Source of the DNA: VRUE01 sp963742535
GTDB taxonomy: Bacteria; Actinomycetota; Thermoleophilia; Solirubrobacterales; 70-9
Reading direction: 5' to 3'
DNA length: 64,000 nucleotides
Assembly (NCBI GenBank): GCA_963742535.1
Contig: CAVUMC010000002.1
Span: forward strand, 1,612,001-1,676,000
Shown here one piece after another: positions 1 through 9,551 of this stretch. The stretch's first letter is position 1; each line of letters begins with the position of its first letter. Below the pieces are notes generated by a model. The model was not told the DNA's origin and did not search any database. It was given only the letters and a program-made list of their open reading frames with translations. The translations under genes were made by a program, and so were the position numbers.

Positions 1-576
1 CTGGCGCTGAACACCTCCGCCGACGAAGGCGTACGGGCGCAGGTGGCCCTACGCGACCTCTCCAGCGGCTCAGGACAACGCGAGGTGAGCGCGACAGTGA
101 AGCTGACCCCGCGTGACGCCGCCGAGGACGCACGCTGGTTCGACGTGACCGCCTGGCAGGGCGGCGGCCTCGTCGTCGATCCGCTCGAACGCGTCGCCCC
201 GGGTACCTATCGGGCCACCGAGCCGATCCCGGTCGGTGGCAACTGGAAGACGATGGTTCGCCTGCACAGCGGCAGCTCGCTGACCGCGGTGCCGATCTTC
301 CTGCCCCGCGACGCGGCGATCCCAGCGCCCGAAGTGCCCGCCAGCGCGAGCTTCGATCGCGGCTTCGCCGACGAGACCCAGCTGCTGCAGCGAGAGAAGA
401 CGGGCGGCTCCCCGGCCCTCGTCGCCGTCGCTTACGCGACGGTCGCCGGCATCGCCCTCTCGCTGCTCGTCCTGCTCGCCTGGAGCTTGCACCGCCTCGC
501 CTTTCCGCCGCGCCCGGGTGCTCGCCGCAGCCACAGCAAGGCGTCGGCAAGCGCGACCCCGGCCCTGCAGCGATAG
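1..576 (+). CDS. C-terminal part of a membrane-anchored protein (5' end outside window)
   Basis: The reading frame is open from base 1, so the gene begins upstream; at least 191 residues are visible. The visible part is a beta-rich-looking extracytoplasmic stretch (charged and Gly/Pro-rich, with 'VGGNWKTMVRLHSGSS' near the middle) followed by one strong transmembrane helix (ALVAVAYATVAGIALSLLVLL) and a short basic, Ser/Ala-rich cytoplasmic tail. The 'GNWKT.VRLHSG' stretch resembles CopC/YtkA/FixH-like domains of membrane copper or respiratory proteins, but that is only an impression. The next small gene starts 2 bases after its stop, suggesting co-transcription. Confidence 0.6.
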   Translation: MALNTSADEGVRAQVALRDLSSGSGQREVSATVKLTPRDAAEDARWFDVTAWQGGGLVVDPLERVAPGTYRATEPIPVGGNWKTMVRLHSGSSLTAVPIFLPRDAAIPAPEVPASASFDRGFADETQLLQREKTGGSPALVAVAYATVAGIALSLLVLLAWSLHRLAFPPRPGARRSHSKASASATPALQR

Positions 577-578
577 CG

Positions 579-707
579 ATGCTCCCCCTCGCTCACCACA
601 ACCTGGTGATGGCCCTGCCGGCCTTCGGTCCCGTGGTCCTCATCACCTTGGTCCTCGCGATCCACGCGTACCGCAACCGCGACGCGGGCGACGCCGAGAG
701 CGAGTGA
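579..707 (+). CDS. Small single-pass membrane peptide (42 aa)
   Basis: A 42-residue ORF starts with ATG two bases after the stop of the preceding membrane protein. It encodes one hydrophobic helix (GPVVLITLVLAIHAYRNRD) and an acidic C-terminus (GDAESE), the usual layout of a small accessory membrane subunit. It is too short for a typical ORF caller. Tight spacing behind a membrane protein gene supports it being real, perhaps a small partner of that protein. No family could be named. Confidence 0.5.
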   Translation: MLPLAHHNLVMALPAFGPVVLITLVLAIHAYRNRDAGDAESE

Positions 708-721
708 GCACTAGGCACTAG

Positions 722-1171
722 TTAGTGCGGTGCTGACGATTCACGCCTTCCCCCACCGTGGGTGGGAACCACACCGCTGAAAGCATCTGTGGGCGGAGAG
801 GCATGTACTCCTCGGAGCACCATCTCGAACTCAGCAACGGCGAATTTCCAGAAGTGATCCTCAGGATTGGCCACTTCGAACATGCGCTTGCCATGTTCAT
901 TTGTCGTCTTCCTGAGGAGGCCCAGAGACTCAAAAAGGAGAAGTTGTGTTCGGATCCGATTGACCGCGATATCGATGTCACGGCTCAGATCGGTGGCGTT
1001 GACTTTGCCCAGCTCTACTTGCGTGATCGCTACTGAAACCTCCAGCCGATCCTGATTGCCGAACATCTGCTTTGAGTATTCCCGCACCGCCACCACTGCC
1101 TCGCGGGGAAGTTCTCGGAGGGGACGGAGCAGAAAGCTGGCTTCGAGATCGCGTGCCGTGGGCGTGCTCAT
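722..1171 (-). CDS. Winged-helix-like small protein downstream of a 2TM protein
   Basis: About 149 aa, starting at the ATG that overlaps the stop of the upstream gene (ATGA), although the frame stays open further upstream. The helical central part (EVSVAITQVELGKVNATDLS, then RIRTQLLLFESLGLLRK) reads like a winged-helix DNA-binding fold: a helix-turn-helix-type stretch followed by 'LLRKTTNEHGKRMFEV', a plausible wing. It contains no catalytic motif. Overlap with the 2TM gene implies translational coupling and a joint function. The region is visibly less GC-biased than the neighbours, suggesting acquired DNA. A transcriptional or effector-sensor role is inference. Confidence 0.5.
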   Translation of the reverse strand: MSTPTARDLEASFLLRPLRELPREAVVAVREYSKQMFGNQDRLEVSVAITQVELGKVNATDLSRDIDIAVNRIRTQLLLFESLGLLRKTTNEHGKRMFEVANPEDHFWKFAVAEFEMVLRGVHASPPTDAFSGVVPTHGGGRRESSAPH

Positions 1172-1599
1172 TCGTCTGGGTTGGGAGGCTTTGTCATCAC
1201 TTCGATTTCGGCGTTGTCTCGCTTCAACATACGACGCCAGTTCCACGCGGCGACTCCGGTCAAGGGCACCAGGCCAGCTGCGGATGGTGGATAGATAACG
1301 GTTGAAACAATTGTCATCGGGACCAGCAGGAAAGTGGCCCACCCCATTGCCATCTGGAGCTTGAAAAGGGCACCGTGGTCATCCATCTTTCGCTTGAAGA
1401 CCGCTTGCTGCTGGGCAAGAGCCTGTCTTCGGACCAGCTGATCGAGGCGAGCTTTCGCCGTTGGCTCATCAGCCTCATTTGCGTCTCGATCGGTAGTGCG
1501 GGAGCCAAGTGGCCTACCTCGGTCTGTCGCTCGAGGCGATCGCGGGTTGCGACCGTTAGAGAAAACCCGAGATGCAAAGCAGTTCTTAGACGCCTCCAT
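1168..1599 (-). CDS. Two-transmembrane-helix protein with basic N-terminal tail
   Basis: 143 aa from ATG. An Arg-rich, low-complexity N-terminus precedes a charged helix (LDQLVRRQALAQQQAVFKRK) and two transmembrane segments (GWATFLLVPMTIVSTVIY and AAGLVPLTGVAAW), with a short cytoplasmic tail ending NPDE. The arrangement 'charged helix, two close TM helices, short tail' recalls the 2TM modules found next to sensor/effector domains in bacterial conflict systems (for example the TRADD-N-associated 2TM family), but the match is only by appearance. Its stop overlaps the start of the winged-helix-like gene, making a two-gene unit of about 880 bases. Confidence 0.5.
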   Translation of the reverse strand: MEASKNCFASRVFSNGRNPRSPRATDRGRPLGSRTTDRDANEADEPTAKARLDQLVRRQALAQQQAVFKRKMDDHGALFKLQMAMGWATFLLVPMTIVSTVIYPPSAAGLVPLTGVAAWNWRRMLKRDNAEIEVMTKPPNPDE

Positions 1600-1762
1600 C
1601 GGCGTCCATCATGATTCACGAATCTAGATAATGCAACTTGCACAACTTCTTGCAGCAAATCACCCGCTTCGGACGAATCCAAAAACGGCTGGGCGTCCTC
1701 ATTCGACAAGTTAAGAGGATGTCCTTGCCCCCCAAAAGAGCGGGCGCATTTGGAACGTTAGG

Positions 1763-3334
<1,572 letters not shown>

Positions 3335-3383
3335 CCCTACCAGCGGGACTGCCGCGTTGCGCGGCGAATAGCATCTCGCGCTC

Positions 3384-5561
3384 GTGACACCCTCCTTCGC
3401 CTCCTACATCGGTGGCTGCTTTGCCGTTATCGGCATCGTCAGCGCCCTCGGGCTCGGCGGCTACTGGCTTCGGCGCTGGATCGTGCCGGAATTCTCCGGG
3501 GCCCTTGCCCGGCTCGCCGACGCCACGATCGGCACCGGCCTGCTGATCCTCAGCCTCGAGCTGCTCGGCTCGCTGAGCATCCTGCGGCTGGGCTGGATCG
3601 TCGTTGTCTGCATTGGGGTGGGCCTGCTCGCGGCGTTGCTCGGCTGGAGCAAAGCGCCGCAAGACAACCGCGAAGTGAGCGCTCCGCAGGTGCAGAAAGT
3701 CGCCCTGCTGATCGCCCTTGCAGTCGCCTCCTTCACCGTCGCCGAGTGGACCTTCCCCTCGCAGCTTGCTCTCGACCAGGGCATGTTCGGCGGCGACACG
3801 ACCTGGTACCACATGCCCTTCGCCGCCCGGTTCGCGCAGGAACACTCGATCGTCCACCTGCAATTCACCGACCCACTGCGGCTCGCCGCCTGGTTCTACC
3901 CGCAGAGCTCCGAGCTGGTCCACGGCAGCGCCATCGTCATCTTCAAGAGCGACTGGCTCTCGCCGCTGATCAACCTCTTCTGGCTTTCGATCGCCCTGTT
4001 GGCGGCCTGGTGCATCGGCCGGCCCTACAAGGTCGGGCCGGCGACGCTGGTCGCGGGGGCGATCGTGCTCGACGCCGGGGTGATGATCGAAACGCAGCCG
4101 GGGGAGGGGCGCAACGACATCATGGGCCTGGCCTTCCTGCTCGCCTTCGCGGCGTTCCTGATCAACGCCCACCAGCGACGAGCGCCGGCCGAGGGCGCGG
4201 CGGTGCAGGACGCGCCCGAGCTGGGCGCGCCCCTGCTCGACAAGGGCCCGCTCGTGGTCGCCGGAATCGCCGCCGGGCTGGCGATCTCGGTCAAGTTCAC
4301 CTTCCTCATCCCGGTCGTCGCGATCGGGCTCGGCGTGATCGTCTTCAGCGGCCGCGGCCGGCGTCTCACTACTGCCTGGGTGCTCGGCCTCTCGACCTTC
4401 GTCGTCGGTTCCTACTGGTACGTGCGGGCGGCGATCAAGACCGGTGGCAACCCGATCCCGACCACCGGCCTCGGGCCGCTGCACTTGCCCCAGCCCGACC
4501 AGATGCCGCTCGACCCGCGGCCGCGCTTCGCCGTCGCTCACTACCTGACCGAGCCGACGATCTACCGCAAGTGGTTCTTCCCCCAGCTCGACAACGCCTT
4601 CGGCCCGCTCTGGCCGCTGATCCTGATCATCGCCGTCGCCGCCGCGGTTTACATCGCCTGGCGCTCGCGCAACACGATCCTGCGCGTGATCGCCCTGGCA
4701 GCGCTGGCGACGGCGCTCGTCTACCTGGTCACGCCGCTGACCGCGGCCGGGCAGGAGGGCTCGCCGACCGGCTTCTTCACTAACACCCGCTACCTGGTGC
4801 CGGGGCTGGTGCTGGCGATGGTGCTGGTGCCGATCGCCCGACCGCTGCGCGCCCCCGACCGTCGCGCCTGGCAGACGCTGCTTTTCTTCACCGCTGTCTA
4901 CGCGATCACCGTGTTGACCACGCCGCGCTGGTATCCGGGCTTCATCGTCGGCACCGTCTTCCTCACCCTCGCTCTGGTCTGGGCTCCGGCGGGGCTTGGT
5001 CTGGCCCGCTCGCGGCGGCTGATGAGCCGCCTTGCGGTGACCGGTGCGGCCGCGGTCATCGTGCTGCTGGCGGTCGTGCTCGGCCGCGCCCAAGAGGTGC
5101 AGTACTACAAGCACCACTACACCCGGACGACCCTCTTTCTCCAGGACGGCGGGCCGCAGAAAGCCTTTGAATTCGCCCACAAGCAGCAGAACAAGCGAAT
5201 CGGCATCGCCGGCTCGGGCGAGATCTTCTTCGGCCAGTACGGCTTCTACGGCGCCAACCTCAACAACTACGTCCAGTACATCGGCGTGCCAGGCCCCGAC
5301 GGCACCTACCGCCTCGCAACCACCTGCCGCCAGTTCAAGCGCCGCATCAACGCCGGCGACTACGACTACCTGATCATCAGCAAGTTCACCCAGGACGCCG
5401 CCGACTCGCCCTACTGGTACCCGATCTACGCCTGGATCAAGAACGACCCGGCGCTCAAGCTGGTCCTGCTCGAGCCCGACATCACCCCCCAGCCAGACGC
5501 CGTCTTCAAAGTCAACGGCAAGCTCGATCCGGCCAGCTGCTCCGGCAACAGCGCGGGCTGA
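3384..5561 (+). CDS. Large polytopic membrane protein, probable GT-C-type glycosyltransferase
   Basis: 725 aa from a GTG start, with roughly a dozen hydrophobic helices in the first 570 residues and a soluble C-terminal domain of about 150 aa. An early loop contains 'MFGGDTTWYHMPFAARFAQ', followed by 'YPQSSELVHG' and 'GEGRNDIMG'. An acidic motif in the first large external loop and many TM helices match the general plan of GT-C enzymes that use polyprenyl-phosphate sugars (dolichyl-phosphate mannosyltransferase-like). The specific substrate cannot be told. Another protein of similar build lies at 42452-44074. The convergent gene ends 13 bases away. Confidence 0.6.
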   Translation: MTPSFASYIGGCFAVIGIVSALGLGGYWLRRWIVPEFSGALARLADATIGTGLLILSLELLGSLSILRLGWIVVVCIGVGLLAALLGWSKAPQDNREVSAPQVQKVALLIALAVASFTVAEWTFPSQLALDQGMFGGDTTWYHMPFAARFAQEHSIVHLQFTDPLRLAAWFYPQSSELVHGSAIVIFKSDWLSPLINLFWLSIALLAAWCIGRPYKVGPATLVAGAIVLDAGVMIETQPGEGRNDIMGLAFLLAFAAFLINAHQRRAPAEGAAVQDAPELGAPLLDKGPLVVAGIAAGLAISVKFTFLIPVVAIGLGVIVFSGRGRRLTTAWVLGLSTFVVGSYWYVRAAIKTGGNPIPTTGLGPLHLPQPDQMPLDPRPRFAVAHYLTEPTIYRKWFFPQLDNAFGPLWPLILIIAVAAAVYIAWRSRNTILRVIALAALATALVYLVTPLTAAGQEGSPTGFFTNTRYLVPGLVLAMVLVPIARPLRAPDRRAWQTLLFFTAVYAITVLTTPRWYPGFIVGTVFLTLALVWAPAGLGLARSRRLMSRLAVTGAAAVIVLLAVVLGRAQEVQYYKHHYTRTTLFLQDGGPQKAFEFAHKQQNKRIGIAGSGEIFFGQYGFYGANLNNYVQYIGVPGPDGTYRLATTCRQFKRRINAGDYDYLIISKFTQDAADSPYWYPIYAWIKNDPALKLVLLEPDITPQPDAVFKVNGKLDPASCSGNSAG

Positions 5562-5574
5562 GCCCGGCGGGCTC

Positions 5575-5928
5575 TCACTTCTTGTCCGGGGGAATGAAGG
5601 TGAGGGAGACCGAGGCCTCGGCGCCGACGGTGGCGACGCCGATGGTGCCGCCGCCGCTGATCGCCAGCCCGACCTGCACCTCGGCGAGGCGGTAGCCGGC
5701 GGTCGACGGCTTCATCTTGGTCAGCAGCTGCTCGACCTCGGCCTGTACCTTCGTCATCCGGTCGCCGAGGTCGCTCAGATTGGCCGGGCGTGACTTGGCC
5801 TTGAGCCATCGCCCGATGTCCTTGACGCTCTCCTGATCGAAGTCCTCCGCCGGCAGTCCGGCTCCGTCCTCCGCGATCGCCTCGGCCGGCTCGACCACGA
5901 TAAGGGTGATCTCGTCGCTCTCACTCAT
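5575..5928 (-). CDS. Trypco1-like protein (partner of the adjacent trypsin-like protease)
   Basis: 117 aa. After an acidic N-terminal half with a helix (SVKDIGRWLKAK... DRMTKVQAEVEQLLTKM), the C-terminal half has the signature of the trypsin-co-occurring domain: 'AEVQVGLAISGGGTIGVATV' followed by 'GAEASVSLTFI', i.e. alternating hydrophobic strands with conserved glycines. This domain was defined by its recurrence beside trypsin-like proteases in predicted bacterial conflict systems. Its ATG overlaps the stop of the protease gene (ATGA), so both are translationally coupled. The biochemical role of the domain is unknown; it may be an adaptor or a regulator of the protease. Confidence 0.7.
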   Translation of the reverse strand: MSESDEITLIVVEPAEAIAEDGAGLPAEDFDQESVKDIGRWLKAKSRPANLSDLGDRMTKVQAEVEQLLTKMKPSTAGYRLAEVQVGLAISGGGTIGVATVGAEASVSLTFIPPDKK

Positions 5929-6800
5929 AGGTATGCCTCCAGTCTCATTAGGTATTCCAGCTGGGTCAGCGCCTGGCCGACGCCGGCCCGTCCGCCGCTC
6001 GTTAGTTCGTGCGACCCGAGGTAGATGCCCATCGGCTCGCCGCAGGGGTCAGCCAGGATCAGGCCGCCGGAGTCCCCTGGCATCCCGGCCTGGTTGAAGG
6101 TGAAACGAAGCGGAAAGTGCGAGGAGCGCAGGATCCCGCAGTTCGTCCCCACGCCCAGCACCGTTGCGCTGACGGGACCGCCGAAGTCGAGCTTGACCCT
6201 GGCACCGGGGGTCGGCGGCACCGAGCCGTGTGGTGACCCCGTTGCGGATGTACCGATGTCGACGAGCGCGGCATCGATACAGGCGCGTCCCTGGTCGACG
6301 ATGTGCCCGCCCATCGCCGAATGCGTGGCGACGTGCCGTGCGGTCAGCCAGCCTTCGCGCGCACCATCGCGGCTTGTGGCCCAGCAGGCCACGCGCCCAG
6401 GGCCGATGCTCGAAGGCTGCGCCCGCTGGGCTTCGTAGCGAACGTTGCGGACCAGGACCGGCAGCTCGACCCACTCCATGTTGAGACCCTCGAGTCGCCC
6501 GCCGCCCTCGGAGAGGGAGTCTTCGGTGTAGAGGATGACGCCGAAGCGGGGGTCGCCTTGCTCCAGTCGCGGGTCGACGCTGGGATCGAGAATTCCCACC
6601 TCCGACCATCTGAAGCCGGGAACCTCGCGCGCCCGCCATTCGATCTCGCGCTCGCGCTCGGAGACCAGCAGGGACCAGCCCCAGCCGATTTCCTCCGCTT
6701 CGGAGATGTCCGGCCAAGTAGCAACCTCCTCCTGCTTCAGCCGTTCGCGAGCCGGCTCTGGAGGGAGTCCCCCATGCCAGTTTGGCGATGGCTCGAACAT
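5925..6800 (-). CDS. Trypsin-like serine protease of a Trypco-type pair
   Basis: 291 aa, no signal peptide, so probably cytoplasmic. The C-terminal 160 residues carry a trypsin-fold catalytic triad: His156 in 'WLTARHVATH', Asp in 'IDAALVDIG' (D177 or D181) and Ser244 in 'AGMPGDSGGLIL' with the oxyanion glycine. The N-terminal 130 aa have no recognised domain and could sense a trigger. It lies on the same strand as the two-component operon but 115 bases behind it. Overlap with the Trypco1-like gene fixes the pair as a unit. Conflict or regulated self-cleavage roles are inferred from the family's known context. Confidence 0.75.
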   Translation of the reverse strand: MFEPSPNWHGGLPPEPARERLKQEEVATWPDISEAEEIGWGWSLLVSEREREIEWRAREVPGFRWSEVGILDPSVDPRLEQGDPRFGVILYTEDSLSEGGGRLEGLNMEWVELPVLVRNVRYEAQRAQPSSIGPGRVACWATSRDGAREGWLTARHVATHSAMGGHIVDQGRACIDAALVDIGTSATGSPHGSVPPTPGARVKLDFGGPVSATVLGVGTNCGILRSSHFPLRFTFNQAGMPGDSGGLILADPCGEPMGIYLGSHELTSGGRAGVGQALTQLEYLMRLEAYL

Positions 6801-6915
6801 CGGTCACTCCCAAGTAGACGGCAGCCGAGGGCGATCACGATAGTTGGATTATTGGAAAACTGCTGTCGGAGGAGGATCGAGTAACGCGCCCACGGTTATT
6901 GTCGCCACGCGACCA

Positions 6916-7566
6916 TCAGGCCGGCTGGTCGAGGAAGCGCAGCACCGCCAGGACACGGCGGTGGTCTTCGCTGCTGGCGCCGAGGTCGAGCTTGGAGAAG
7001 ATGCCGGTGACGTGCTTCTCGACCGCGCGCTCGCTGACCACCAGCTCGGCGGCGATCGCGCCGTTGGAGCGGCCCTCGGCCATCAGGCCGAGCACCTCGC
7101 GCTCGCGCGGGGTCAGCTGCTCGATCGGGTCGTCATCGCGGCGGCGGCCGAGCATCTGCGAGACCACCTCCGGGTCGAGCGCCGATCCGCCCTCGCCGAC
7201 CCGGCGCACCGCGTCGGTCAGCGCGCTGACGTCGGCGACCCGGTCCTTGAGCAGGTAGCCGAGTCCCTCGGCACTCTCAGCCAGGAGCTCACGCGCGTAG
7301 GCGACTTCGACGTACTGCGAGAGCACCAGGACCGAGACCTCGGGCAGCTCGGCGCGGATCTCTCGCGCGGCCCGCAGGCCCTCGTCGGTGTGAGTCGGCG
7401 GCATCCGCACGTCGACGACGGCGACGTCGGGCTTGTGGGCGCGGACCTTACGCAGCAGCTCCTCGCCGTCGGCAGCCTGGCCGACCACCTCCAGCCCGCC
7501 CTCCTCGAGCAGGCGCACCAGGCCCTCGCGCAGCAGGGTCGAGTCGTCGGCGACGACTACCCGCAC
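6916..7566 (-). CDS. NarL/FixJ-type response regulator
   Basis: 216 aa. The N-terminal receiver domain has the acidic pocket 'VVADD', the phospho-acceptor Asp in 'DVAVVDVRMPP', the 'LVLSQY' strand and the conserved Lys in 'GYLLKDRV'. The C-terminal LuxR-type helix-turn-helix reads 'LTPREREVLGLMAEGRSN' then 'VVSERAVEKHVTGIFSKL'. Its start lies within the end of the upstream kinase gene (10-base overlap), so the kinase is the evident partner. It is the last gene of a receiver-kinase-regulator operon divergent from an MMPL transporter, a likely target or neighbour in function. Confidence 0.9.
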   Translation of the reverse strand: MRVVVADDSTLLREGLVRLLEEGGLEVVGQAADGEELLRKVRAHKPDVAVVDVRMPPTHTDEGLRAAREIRAELPEVSVLVLSQYVEVAYARELLAESAEGLGYLLKDRVADVSALTDAVRRVGEGGSALDPEVVSQMLGRRRDDDPIEQLTPREREVLGLMAEGRSNGAIAAELVVSERAVEKHVTGIFSKLDLGASSEDHRRVLAVLRFLDQPA

Positions 7567-9038
7567 GGGATCCTCGCTTCCACTGTGGTTCCCTCGCCAC
7601 GGGGGCTGCGGACCACGAAGCTGCCCTCGAGCGCGGCGACGCGGTCTTCCAGCCCGCGCAGGCCGGTGCCCGCGTCGAGGTCGGCCCCACCGATGCCGTC
7701 GTCGCGGATCTCAATCTCGATGGCCCCGTTACTACGGTCGACTCGCACGCTCGCCCGATCGGCCTCGGCGTAGCGGGCGACGTTGGTCAGCGCCTCGGCG
7801 ACGACGAAGTAGGTCGCCGACTCGACCGGCGCCGGCAGCCGTTCGCTGGGAGTGGCGACGATCTCCACCGGTACCGGCGAGCGTTCGGCGAGGCCCCCGA
7901 GCGCGGCGGAGAGGCCGCGATCGCTGAGCACGCCGGGGTGGATGCCACGGGCGAGCTCGCGCAGCTCCGTGGTCGCTGCCGCCAACTCCTCCATCGCCTC
8001 GTCGAGCAGCTCAGCGGTCATCGTCGGATCCCCCTCGAGCTTGTCGCGGGCCAGCCTCAGGTTCATCGTCAGCGCCATCAAGCGCTGCTGGGCGCCGTCG
8101 TGGAGGTCGCGCTCGACTCGGCGCCGCTCGGCGTACCCGGCCTCGACGATCCGCGCCCGCGAGGCGCGCAGCTCCTCGACCTTGGCCCGCAGGTCGGCGT
8201 TGAGCTGCTCGTTCTCGGCGCTGAGTGCGGTGGTGATCTCCTCGGCCCTGCCGATCCGCGAGCGCAGCAGCCCCAGCAGGAAGGCGAAGGGGAGGGCGAC
8301 GAAGAAGATGATCACGGCGATGTAAGTCCCGTCCTGGACGGCTTGGGATATGCCGACCTCGTCGAGGATCAGCCGCGCCAGCAGGATCGTGAAGGCGACC
8401 GCGCCGGTGAGGACAACCGGGCTGAGGGCCCGGCGCTGGGCCGGGGTGCTGTGGCGCCAGCGGCGAATCACGATCACCACGGTCGCGCCGATCGCAAAGC
8501 AGCCGAGCGCGAGCTGGAAGGCGTTGATGACGTCGGCGACCCCTTCGTGCCCGGCGATCAGGATCGGGTTTTCGGGGCAGCCCTGGCAGTCGCTCTGCAC
8601 GGTCGGGTCGGTGAAGACCGCCCAGGCGAGCTGGAGGACGGTTGTCGCCAGGTAGCCGGCGATGACGACGACTTGCTGGAAGCGACTTTCGAGGCGCCCG
8701 GCGGGGAAGCTGACCAGGAGGTGGACGAGGATCGCAAACGGCAGCGAGGAGCCGACGATCCCGATCGCGAAGACGACACTGTTGCTCGATGACGTCAGCC
8801 CTTGGAAGAAGAAGGTGAAGCCGACCGCTGTCATCAGCGGCCCGATGTTGTTGCCGGGCCGGCGGTCCCAGGCGTAGAGACCGGTGCCGATGAAGGCCCA
8901 GCCAGCGGCGAGAGTCAGCGCTGCGGCCAGCCCTCGCGGGGTGGTGTGGTCGCTGGTCAGGATCAGCGCGGCGCTGCCGATCCCGACCGGAACGGCGAGC
9001 ACCCCGAGCGCCAGCAGGGCCCGGCGCAAGCTGCTCAT
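7557..9038 (-). CDS. Membrane sensor histidine kinase (HisKA_3 type)
   Basis: 493 aa. About seven to eight hydrophobic helices occupy residues 5-260, followed by a coiled linker (EEITTALSAENEQLNADLRA) and the HisKA_3 dimerisation box with phospho-accepting H313 in 'VERDLHDGAQQRL'. A HATPase domain follows, with the N-box 'ALTNVARYAEA', 'IRDDGIGG' and 'GTGLRGLEDRVAALEG'. This is the NarX/DesK-like class that pairs with NarL-type regulators. It overlaps both flanking genes by 4 and 10 bases. The external loop contains 'CQGCPENP', a possible metal or redox site. The signal sensed is unknown. Confidence 0.9.
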   Translation of the reverse strand: MSSLRRALLALGVLAVPVGIGSAALILTSDHTTPRGLAAALTLAAGWAFIGTGLYAWDRRPGNNIGPLMTAVGFTFFFQGLTSSSNSVVFAIGIVGSSLPFAILVHLLVSFPAGRLESRFQQVVVIAGYLATTVLQLAWAVFTDPTVQSDCQGCPENPILIAGHEGVADVINAFQLALGCFAIGATVVIVIRRWRHSTPAQRRALSPVVLTGAVAFTILLARLILDEVGISQAVQDGTYIAVIIFFVALPFAFLLGLLRSRIGRAEEITTALSAENEQLNADLRAKVEELRASRARIVEAGYAERRRVERDLHDGAQQRLMALTMNLRLARDKLEGDPTMTAELLDEAMEELAAATTELRELARGIHPGVLSDRGLSAALGGLAERSPVPVEIVATPSERLPAPVESATYFVVAEALTNVARYAEADRASVRVDRSNGAIEIEIRDDGIGGADLDAGTGLRGLEDRVAALEGSFVVRSPRGEGTTVEARIPCG

Positions 9039-9391
9039 CCGGCCAGCTCCGCAAAGGTCTCGCCGCTCAGCTCGCTCTTGGCGATGAAGCCGCGGGCCGG
9101 GCTCTCGGCGACCGCTTGGCGGAAGTCGGAAAGCTCGTGGCTGGAGGTGAGGACGATCGTGGGCGCGCCGCCGGCGCGGGCGGCGATCCGCTCGGCGACC
9201 TCGAAGCCGTCGAGGTCGGGCAACTGCACGTCAAGCAGGATCAGGTCGGGGTGGAGGTCACCGGCAGCCGCGATCGCCGCCTCGCCGTCGGCCGCCTCGC
9301 CGACAACCGAGTAGCCGCTCGCCTCGAGCATTCGCCGCGCGCTGGCGCGGAAGCTCGGATGGTCATCGACTATGAGGACGGACGTGGGCAC
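9035..9391 (-). CDS. Stand-alone receiver-domain protein
   Basis: 118 aa from a GTG at 9391 (the frame stays open further upstream but the receiver fold begins 'TSVLIVDDHPSF'). Phospho-acceptor Asp lies in 'DLILLDVQLPDLDG', the switch Thr/Ser in 'IVLTSSHE' and the conserved Lys in 'GFIAKSELSG'. There is no output domain, so it probably modulates phosphate flow or binds a protein partner. Its stop overlaps the kinase start (ATGA). Two receivers for one kinase in a single operon suggests a branched or buffered relay. Confidence 0.85.
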   Translation of the reverse strand: MPTSVLIVDDHPSFRASARRMLEASGYSVVGEAADGEAAIAAAGDLHPDLILLDVQLPDLDGFEVAERIAARAGGAPTIVLTSSHELSDFRQAVAESPARGFIAKSELSGETFAELAG

Positions 9392-9551
9392 AGCTCGATT
9401 GTCCTGCACGACGTGGGCTTCGGGGGTACGGGCAGCCACACCTTTCGGCGCGGAGAGCCGCACTCGCAGACGCCTGTCAGCCGCATTGGAACGCCGCCTG
9501 CGCGATGTGAAGCTCGACCGGTCTCATCCATTCAAGACCGAGAGGAACATC

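Noticed and set aside
714..727. GCACTAGTTAGTGC as a terminator between the small membrane peptide and the winged-helix-like gene
   Set aside because: Six-base stem with a 2-base loop and no T-run; too weak to call.
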